Below, piece after piece: positions 1 to 4,918 of a stretch of DNA of 13,295 nt; the stretch's first letter is position 1, and each line of letters opens with the position of its first letter. The DNA is from an uncultured Oscillospiraceae bacterium (lineage in GTDB: Bacteria > Bacillota > Clostridia > Oscillospirales > Oscillospiraceae): positions 1-13,295 of the forward strand of contig CAJUOA010000091.1 of NCBI GenBank assembly GCA_910587785.1. The letters run 5' to 3'. Position numbers and translations under genes: made by a program. The notes under the pieces are model-generated. The model had not been told where the DNA came from, did not search any database, and saw only the letters and a program-made list of their open reading frames with translations.

Positions 1-2044
1 CCCGGCCGTCCTCCTCGGTGGTGAGCAGGACATCGGCGTTGTAGGTCTTGCCCGTGCGCTGGCTCACGCAGTCCTTCAGCTTGACGCGCCCGTCCCGCAC
101 CAGCTTCTCCGCCATGCCAGCGGTCAGGTGCTTGCCGATCTTCTTGAAATAGGCGTTGTCCTTCCAGAGGACGAAGCGGCACTCCCGGTTGGAGCAGAAC
201 CAGCCCTTGGCGCGCTCCGCCACATCCGCACCGCAGTGGGGGCAGCTTCCGATCACCTTGTTCCCATTCGCCATATCCATTTTGACTCCTTTCACGGTCT
301 CATAAGTTTTCACAAGGGCAGTGACCATGCCCTCGATCTCACGCATGAACGCATCTGGGGCATAGCCGCCCTTTTCGATGCCCAGCAGCTTTTCCTCCCA
401 CTCCGCCGTCATGGAGGGGGACTGTATCTGCTCCGGCACTACGGCGATCAGGGCGCTGCCCTTGTCCGTAGGCACAAGCACCTTTGTCTTTTTCTCGCCC
501 TTGCGCTCCACAAAGCCTTTCTGCACCAGCTTTTCGATGATCCCGGCGCGGGTGGCGGGAGTGCCGATGCCCCTGCGTTCCACCTCGCCCGGCATATCCT
601 CCGCCCCGGCAGTCTCCATGCTTTGCAGGAGCGTGTCCTCGGTGAACCGCTTGGGCGGGGTCGTTCTGCCCTCTTTCAGCTCCACCCCGGCGAGGGACAG
701 CACCGCGGCCTCCGAAAGTTCGGGGACAGGCGGCGCATCGTCCCCATCCTTTTCATCCCCAGAGGCGGGGAGGTACGCTTTCCAGCCGGGGTCTGTGACC
801 GTCTTGCCCCTGGCCTTGAACTCATGTCCGGCGCACTCCAGCACCACCGAGGTCTCCGAATAGCGGCAGGGGTTGCCCACGGCGCAGACCAGGCGCACAG
901 CGATCAGGCCCAGCACCGCCTTTTCCCCGGCGGGCAGTTCCGCAAGGTCGGCGGACTCCAGCGTCTTTGTGGGGATGATGGCGTGGTGGTCGGTCACTTT
1001 CTTGCCGTTGATGACCTGGGCGGCGTTCACGGGGGCGGGGGCCTCCGGGGAGATGCCGCACTTTTCCTGCACCATCCCCACCAGCCCCGGCAGCATCCCC
1101 GCCATGTCCTCGGTGAGGTATCTGCTGTCCGTCCGGGGATAGGTGACGAGTTTCTTCTCGTAAAGGCTCTGGGTGTAGTCCAAGGTCTGTTTTGCCGTGA
1201 ACCCCAGCTGGCGGTTGGCGTCCCGCTGGAGGGAGGTCAGGTCATAGAGCGCCGGGGGCTTCTCGGCCTTGTCTTTGCGCTCCACGCTTTTCACAGCGGC
1301 CGTCCCGGCGGCGCGGCACTCCCCGGCAATCTTCTCCGCCTCGGTTTTCTCTTTCATGCGCCCTCCATTCGCCACAAAGCCCTCCGGCGCAAGCTGGACG
1401 GTGTAGAACGGCTCGGACTGGAAATCCCGGATCGCCGCCTCCCGCCCGCAGACCATCGCCAGCGTGGGCGTCATCACCCGCCCCACATTGAGGGTGGGCC
1501 CGTACTTGCATGAAAAAAGCCGGGTGGCGTTGATGCCGACGATCCAGTCGGCGCGCTCCCGGCACAGGGCAGCCTCATACAAGGCGTCGTATTCCGTTCC
1601 CGGTCTCAGGCTGGCGAAGCCCTCCCGGATGGCGGCGTCCTCCATAGAGGAGATCCAGAGCCGCTCAAAAGGCTTTTTGCACTTGCATTGGTGGTAGACC
1701 AGCCGGAAGATCAGCTCGCCCTCCCGTCCGGCGTCGGTGGCCTCCACGATGGAGGTGACATCCTCCCGGCCCATCAGCCCCTTCAACACCTGGAACTGCT
1801 TCTTGGTGGACGGGGACACCTGGTACTGCCACTTCTCCGGCAGGATGGGCAGGTCCTCCAGCCGCCACTTGGCGTAGGTCTCGCCGTAAGCCTCCGGCTG
1901 GGCCAGCTCCACCAGATGGCCGACACACCAGCTCACGATGAACCCTGCGCCCTCCAGGTAGCCGTCACACCGCTTGACAGCGCCCAGCACTTTGCCCACG
2001 CTCTGCGCCACCGAGGGCTTCTCGCAGATCACGAGTTTACTCAT
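1..2044 (-). CDS. topB: DNA topoisomerase III, type IA (C-terminal end cut by window edge)
   Basis: This is a type IA topoisomerase, which cuts and passes single DNA strands through a 5'-phosphotyrosine link; in ICEs it is thought to resolve intermediates of transfer or replication. The frame is open from ATG 2044 to the left edge (681 residues). An AAAGGAG site lies 9 nt before the ATG. The N-terminus MSKLVICEKPSVA is the Toprim start, with E8 and K9. The Toprim acidic motif TDAGREGELIFR has its first Asp at residue 104. The catalytic tyrosine is Y302 in VTYPRTDSRYL. A C4 zinc ribbon follows (CPHC at 601-604, then C617 and C622). Members of this ICE family are usually about 690-700 residues, so probably only a short tail is missing. 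It lies downstream of a terminator serving the AT-rich cassette, so its own promoter is unclear. Confidence 0.96.
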   Translation of the reverse strand, partial: MSKLVICEKPSVAQSVGKVLGAVKRCDGYLEGAGFIVSWCVGHLVELAQPEAYGETYAKWRLEDLPILPEKWQYQVSPSTKKQFQVLKGLMGREDVTSIVEATDAGREGELIFRLVYHQCKCKKPFERLWISSMEDAAIREGFASLRPGTEYDALYEAALCRERADWIVGINATRLFSCKYGPTLNVGRVMTPTLAMVCGREAAIRDFQSEPFYTVQLAPEGFVANGGRMKEKTEAEKIAGECRAAGTAAVKSVERKDKAEKPPALYDLTSLQRDANRQLGFTAKQTLDYTQSLYEKKLVTYPRTDSRYLTEDMAGMLPGLVGMVQEKCGISPEAPAPVNAAQVINGKKVTDHHAIIPTKTLESADLAELPAGEKAVLGLIAVRLVCAVGNPCRYSETSVVLECAGHEFKARGKTVTDPGWKAYLPASGDEKDGDDAPPVPELSEAAVLSLAGVELKEGRTTPPKRFTEDTLLQSMETAGAEDMPGEVERRGIGTPATRAGIIEKLVQKGFVERKGEKKTKVLVPTDKGSALIAVVPEQIQSPSMTAEWEEKLLGIEKGGYAPDAFMREIEGMVTALVKTYETVKGVKMDMANGNKVIGSCPHCGADVAERAKGWFCSNRECRFVLWKDNAYFKKIGKHLTAGMAEKLVRDGRVKLKDCVSQRTGKTYNADVLLTTEEDGR

Positions 2045-2074
2045 AGGCAGTCGCTCCTTTCTTGTTTTTGGGGT

Positions 2075-2107
2075 AAAAAAATAGCGGCCTGCCCAAGCAG
2101 ACCGCTA
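2075..2107 (-). terminator. Rho-independent terminator after the HTH/DUF2975 cassette
   Basis: Read on the minus strand, a stem TAGCGG/CCGCTA extended by CTGC/GCAG pairs (one mismatch) is followed directly by seven T residues. It lies 39 nt after the stop of the small HTH gene and just before the topB ribosome binding site. It should end the DUF2975-HTH transcript and insulate topB from it. Confidence 0.85.
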
Positions 2108-2145
2108 TGTAAAAACATATATTTTGTCCTAATAAGACGATATTT

Positions 2146-2361
2146 CTAATCTTGATCTTGCTCCTCAACGTATTCGAGAATATCCCCAGGCTGACAGTGC
2201 AGAACCTTACAAATAGCGTCTAATGTACTAAATCGAACAGCTTTTACTTTTCCCGTTTTCAGGTAAGAAAGATTAACATTGGATATACCAACCTGCGCCG
2301 CTAAGTCATTCAGCCGCATTTTTCTGTCTGCCAAAACTCTATCAAGCCGAATGATAATCAT
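2146..2361 (-). CDS. Small Cro/CI-type HTH regulator (YozG-like), partner of DUF2975
   Basis: This 71-residue protein is essentially one helix-turn-helix domain. Residues 17-50 hold the core: LNDLAAQVGISNVNLSYLK, a Lys-rich wing (TGKVKAVRF), then STLDAICKVLHCQPGDILEY. This is the layout of the YozG-like regulators that commonly pair with DUF2975 membrane proteins. Its ATG overlaps the stop of the DUF2975 gene as ATGA, which suggests translational coupling. It is visibly AT-rich next to the GC-rich ICE backbone. The role inferred is DNA binding, probably autorepression at the palindrome upstream of the DUF2975 promoter. The acidic C-terminal tail (EYVEEQDQD) has no recognised function. The HTH call is firm; the target genes are unknown. 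Confidence 0.9.
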   Translation of the reverse strand: MIIIRLDRVLADRKMRLNDLAAQVGISNVNLSYLKTGKVKAVRFSTLDAICKVLHCQPGDILEYVEEQDQD

Positions 2362-2984
2362 AACGTGTGATCCACCTCATCCTGCAAGTGTACTCCGTAA
2401 TGGATGATGTACGCAGCCACGATAAAGGCGATGCTGGGGAAAAGTATATTGAACATAGTCCGCCCTGTGGAAATGGATACTTGGCAGTTAGTCACAAGAT
2501 TAGTGAGCCAGCAAATCAGCAATTTAATAAACGGAACGAAAACAGCTACAAAAAATTGGAGTAATCCATAATAAAGAAGATAGGCGGCATTTTGTTCCGT
2601 AAAAATTTGCCCTTTTCTTATGTTGGCAAATACGCGGCTTAAAAACCAGTAAGCAAAAATCATTGGAACTATATTAACTGCATACATCAACGAAAGGCCA
2701 ATGTGAACAGCCAGGTCAATCTGGTCATTATCATTTGTCCGTACATGAATATCATCGCCTGAGTGTACAATCATAGTCCGGGAATGCGGTGCATGATTTT
2801 CTTCCGCATAAATGGCACGCTCAAAGGTTCCTGTCTTTGTATGCAGGAAAAAAGTTTGCCGCCCCATAAAACTAAGAGCGAGACAAAGGGCATAGAAAAC
2901 AATCACAAAATAGCAGACATACTTCATAAAGTTAGATGCGGGTTTGGCAAATTGTTCCGTAGAAAATTTTTGAATGAACTTCAT
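2358..2984 (-). CDS. DUF2975 family membrane protein
   Basis: This 208-residue protein has four likely membrane segments, at about residues 20-40, 92-118, 134-160 and 176-197. A hydrophilic segment of about 50 residues lies between the first two. The stretch NIRKGQIFTEQNAAYLLYYG (121-140) matches the family signature of a Gly followed by Phe-Thr-Glu-x-Asn just before the third segment. The molecular function of DUF2975 is not known. Such proteins often sit beside a small HTH gene, as here with a 4-nt overlap, so a role in sensing a membrane or surface signal and controlling the HTH is plausible but inferred. The gene has a consensus promoter at 3004-3032 and an AGGTGAT ribosome site before ATG 2984. 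Its base composition is much more AT-rich than the neighbours, consistent with acquisition as cargo. Confidence 0.9.
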   Translation of the reverse strand: MKFIQKFSTEQFAKPASNFMKYVCYFVIVFYALCLALSFMGRQTFFLHTKTGTFERAIYAEENHAPHSRTMIVHSGDDIHVRTNDNDQIDLAVHIGLSLMYAVNIVPMIFAYWFLSRVFANIRKGQIFTEQNAAYLLYYGLLQFFVAVFVPFIKLLICWLTNLVTNCQVSISTGRTMFNILFPSIAFIVAAYIIHYGVHLQDEVDHTL

Positions 2985-3003
2985 AATTTATCACCTCGCC
3001 CCT

Positions 3004-3032
3004 ATGATAACAGGAAGTTTCGCATTTGTCAA
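3004..3032 (-). promoter_or_regulatory. Sigma-A-type promoter of the DUF2975-HTH operon
   Basis: On the minus strand, TTGACA (3032-3027, a perfect -35) is followed after exactly 17 nt by TATCAT (3009-3004, 5 of 6 to the -10 consensus). It ends 20 nt before the DUF2975 start codon, leaving a very short leader containing the AGGTGAT ribosome site. It is the clearest promoter in the window. Confidence 0.9.
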
Positions 3033-3038
3033 TAGATT

Positions 3039-3057
3039 TTTAATGTTAATCATTAAA
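3039..3057. promoter_or_regulatory. Perfect palindrome upstream of the DUF2975 promoter (candidate operator)
   Basis: TTTAATG (3039-3045) and CATTAAA (3051-3057) form a perfect inverted repeat with 7-bp arms and a 5-nt centre, starting 6 nt upstream of the -35 box. Its position suggests a binding site for the HTH protein encoded by the same operon. That assignment is inferred. Confidence 0.6.
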
Positions 3058-3104
3058 TTATTATTGTTACTTCTTGTGCGGGGCTTTGCGTTGAAAAGGC
3101 ATTG

Positions 3105-3599
3105 CTATGGTTTTAGCGGCCACAGATAGCGAATAGCACAGCTGCCCCTTTTCTCCGCATATCTGACCGTGTTCCGGGTGCCGCCGCTTGCCCCGGTGTA
3201 GGCGGCGATCAGCAAGGAGGAGTGGTCTACCATATACTCGTTCCGGCGCTGGTACGCAGACCGGGAGCCGGCCTCGCAGACATACACAACGGAATCCGCA
3301 GACTGTGTGACCTTGAGGAAACGCTCCGTCCAGCCGCCTCCCCAATGCAGGCCGAACCCCTGAAAGGGGACGGCGCAGACCAGTTTGATGCCCTTTGTGG
3401 ACTGCCGGTGCCGCAGTACCAGCTCCGCCGCCCAGAGATCGACCCCCTTTGATACCCCTGAGATAAATGTGGTGTACCCATCCCGCAGGGCGTCGCATAT
3501 CGCCGCATCCAGCAGACTAATGACAACATCCTCCGGCGCGCCCAGTTTCTCCGGCCGATGCCCGGTGAAACAGCAGCAGTATCTCTTATCTTCCAGCAT
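3105..3599 (-). CDS. SLOG-superfamily (DUF1273/YpsA-like) protein
   Basis: A protein of about 164 residues with a Rossmann-like SLOG fold of the DUF1273 type. Visible motifs, in order, are CCFTGHRPEKL near the N-terminus, the glycine loop SGVSKGVDLWAAE (about 47-59), YQRRNEYMVDHSSLLIAAY (about 116-134) and GGTRNTV (about 139-145). All are typical of the family, which is thought to bind or process nucleotide-type ligands; the reaction is unknown. An open frame extends upstream to a GTG at 3626. I prefer ATG 3599, the last of three consecutive ATGs, because an AGGGG site lies 6 nt before it; ATG 3605 directly abuts that site. The gene is divergent from the XRE regulator, which probably controls it. 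It could be an accessory stress or defence factor, or a sensor in ICE regulation. Confidence 0.87.
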   Translation of the reverse strand: MLEDKRYCCCFTGHRPEKLGAPEDVVISLLDAAICDALRDGYTTFISGVSKGVDLWAAELVLRHRQSTKGIKLVCAVPFQGFGLHWGGGWTERFLKVTQSADSVVYVCEAGSRSAYQRRNEYMVDHSSLLIAAYTGASGGTRNTVRYAEKRGSCAIRYLWPLKP

Positions 3600-3621
3600 C
3601 ATCATCCCCTGTCTAAAGTAG

Positions 3622-3653
3622 TACACCGAGATTATAGCATGAAATACGGTGTA
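3622..3653 (-). promoter_or_regulatory. Extended -10 promoter of the SLOG gene inside an inverted repeat
   Basis: On the minus strand, TGCTATAAT (3639-3631) is a textbook extended -10 element; the -35 region is poor (TAGCAA, 17 nt upstream). TACACCG (3622-3628) and CGGTGTA (3647-3653) form a perfect 7-bp inverted repeat bracketing the -10. A dimer bound there would cover the promoter, so this is a candidate repressor operator. Confidence 0.65.
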
Positions 3654-3707
3654 TTGCTACTCCTTATAACACCAACTTGTCCATATTCATGCCGCCAGAA
3701 AACGGGG

Positions 3708-3733
3708 TTACACTACTTGTAAAGGTGGTGTAA
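3708..3733. promoter_or_regulatory. Inverted repeat over the XRE gene ribosome site (candidate operator or RNA hairpin)
   Basis: TTACACTAC (3708-3716) pairs with GTGGTGTAA (3725-3733), 8 of 9 bases, across an 8-nt centre. The right arm contains the TACACC/GGTGTA core seen at the SLOG promoter and overlaps the AAAGGTGG ribosome site (3721-3728) of the XRE gene. It could be an autoregulatory operator, or a hairpin in the mRNA that hides the ribosome site. Confidence 0.55.
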
Positions 3734-3737
3734 TGCT

Positions 3738-4070
3738 ATGCCAAGACCGTTAAAGGACATCAATGTTGAAGTCGGCGCGAGGATCAGCCAAAAGCGGAAA
3801 GCCCAGAACCTGACCCGCGAGGGGCTGGCCGAGTTATCTGGATACAGCGCGAACTTTATCCAGGAAGTGGAGCGGGGCAGGTCCGGGCTGTCCTCAGAGT
3901 CCATGCGCGCCTTTTCCGTTGCGCTCAAGACCTCATCCGACAGCCTGCTGTTTGGGGACAGGCCGGATGATTATTCCCATATCGTCAGGCTGCTGGCCTC
4001 CGTCCCGCCGGAAAAGCGGAGGCGCATCATTCGGATCATCGAAGAAGCGGTGGAGTGTGCCAAACAGTGA
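3738..4070 (+). CDS. XRE-family transcriptional regulator
   Basis: A 110-residue single-domain DNA-binding protein and the only gene I support on the plus strand. Residues 11-66 form a Cro/CI HTH: VGARISQKRKAQNLTREGLAELSG (helices 1 and 2), YSANFIQEVERGRSGLS (recognition helix and turn), then MRAFSVALKTSSDSLLFG. A short helical tail rich in Arg and Glu (94-110) may serve for dimerisation. AAAGGTGG lies 9 nt before ATG 3738. The gene diverges from the SLOG gene and converges on the sortase gene, with 11 nt between stop codons. Repeated TACACC/GGTGTA half-sites in the shared upstream region suggest it represses itself and the SLOG gene; that is inferred from position and symmetry. It could also be a wider ICE regulator. 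Confidence 0.92.
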   Translation: MPRPLKDINVEVGARISQKRKAQNLTREGLAELSGYSANFIQEVERGRSGLSSESMRAFSVALKTSSDSLLFGDRPDDYSHIVRLLASVPPEKRRRIIRIIEEAVECAKQ

Positions 4071-4081
4071 CCGCAGTTCTT

Positions 4082-4855
4082 TTACACTTGTTTCCTGACC
4101 GCCTGGACGACCCAGCGGGTATCGCTGCCGCTCCCGGAGCAGGTGGAGAGGGTGATGATCTTGTCCTCCGCCGTGGGTGTGATGCCCGTGTCAATGGCGG
4201 ACCGCTCCAAGCCGTACTGGATGAACGCCTGTCTTTCCTCCGGGCTTGAAAGCCCCTGCTGGTAGACGGGCGCTGTCAGCGCCGTCTCGTAGGCGGCATA
4301 GATGTCATACTGCCATACGCCGTCCTCATTGGAGATGGTAACGCTGGGGTTTTCCTGCCAGAAAGCGGCGTCCTTGTAGTGCTTCAAGCCGCCAAACATG
4401 GTCCCGTCCCGCATCCTGTGGCCGTAGACCAGCGTATGGGACCCGTCCAGGCTGGCGCTTGCCCGGTAGTCCAGGAAGATGGCCCCCGCCGCGTTCTCCT
4501 CGCCGTTCCAGGCGTGGGACAGGTAATAGGCGTTATCTTCCCCTTGCAGGAGCGGATAGGAAAGGAGGCCGGGGACCTCGATCCAGCCCACCACATCGGC
4601 GTTGGCCTCCCGCAGTGGGGAGAGGTCCATGCCAGCGGGGGCATCATCCCCGGCATCCGTTTCGGGCAGGACTTCCAGCGGCGCAGGGGCGGGGGACGGC
4701 TCCGCCGCATGGGAAACATCCGCCAGCCGTGCCGCCTCCCGGTAAAGCTGGCCCGCCCTCTGGCTGTCCATGTGGTGCAGATAGAGAAAGGCCAGACACA
4801 TAGAAAGCATCAGGAGAAACAGGAACTCGAAAAAACGCCGTGGGTCAATACGCAC
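4082..4855 (-). CDS. Class B sortase
   Basis: A membrane-bound transpeptidase that cleaves a sorting signal and joins the protein to the cell wall. With the GTG start at 4855 it has 257 residues: a membrane segment near 8-28 (FFEFLFLLMLSMCLAFLYL), an Ala/Pro-rich linker, then the sortase barrel. The catalytic set is visible: H146 in LVYGHRM, C239 in LSTCSGS, R247 in DTRWVV. Preceding motifs VVGWIEVPG and YYLSHAWNGEENAAGAIFLDYR are characteristic of SrtB. The open frame continues upstream to an ATG at 4909, but that stretch encodes the 3' terminator hairpin of the adhesin gene. AGGAGG lies 7 nt before the GTG, so I use 4855. The obvious substrate is the VPQTG adhesin encoded just upstream. Confidence 0.95.
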   Translation of the reverse strand: MRIDPRRFFEFLFLLMLSMCLAFLYLHHMDSQRAGQLYREAARLADVSHAAEPSPAPAPLEVLPETDAGDDAPAGMDLSPLREANADVVGWIEVPGLLSYPLLQGEDNAYYLSHAWNGEENAAGAIFLDYRASASLDGSHTLVYGHRMRDGTMFGGLKHYKDAAFWQENPSVTISNEDGVWQYDIYAAYETALTAPVYQQGLSSPEERQAFIQYGLERSAIDTGITPTAEDKIITLSTCSGSGSDTRWVVQAVRKQV

Positions 4856-4870
4856 AGCCTCACCTCCTCT

Positions 4871-4911
4871 AAAAAGGGGCGTGGGGCTGGTTCCATTTCC
4901 CAGCCCCACGC
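4871..4911 (-). terminator. Strong hairpin terminator between adhesin and sortase genes
   Basis: A perfect 12-bp stem, GCGTGGGGCTGG (4879-4890) against CCAGCCCCACGC (4900-4911), has a 9-nt loop. On the minus strand CCC and five T residues follow. It begins 8 nt after the adhesin stop codon and ends just before the sortase ribosome site, so the sortase is probably expressed by partial read-through. Confidence 0.85.
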
Positions 4912-4918
4912 TCTGTCA

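Noticed and set aside
128..1513. A 461-codon open frame on the plus strand at the left end
   Set aside because: Antisense to topB, whose Toprim, catalytic Tyr and zinc-ribbon motifs are all in the minus-strand frame.
3067..3498. Alternative 143-codon minus-strand frame overlapping the SLOG gene
   Set aside because: A frame-shifted reading of the SLOG gene; the family motifs are in the frame of 3105-3599.
4071..4081. Bidirectional terminator between the converging XRE and sortase genes
   Set aside because: The 11-nt gap and its flanks show no convincing stem with a T-run in either direction.
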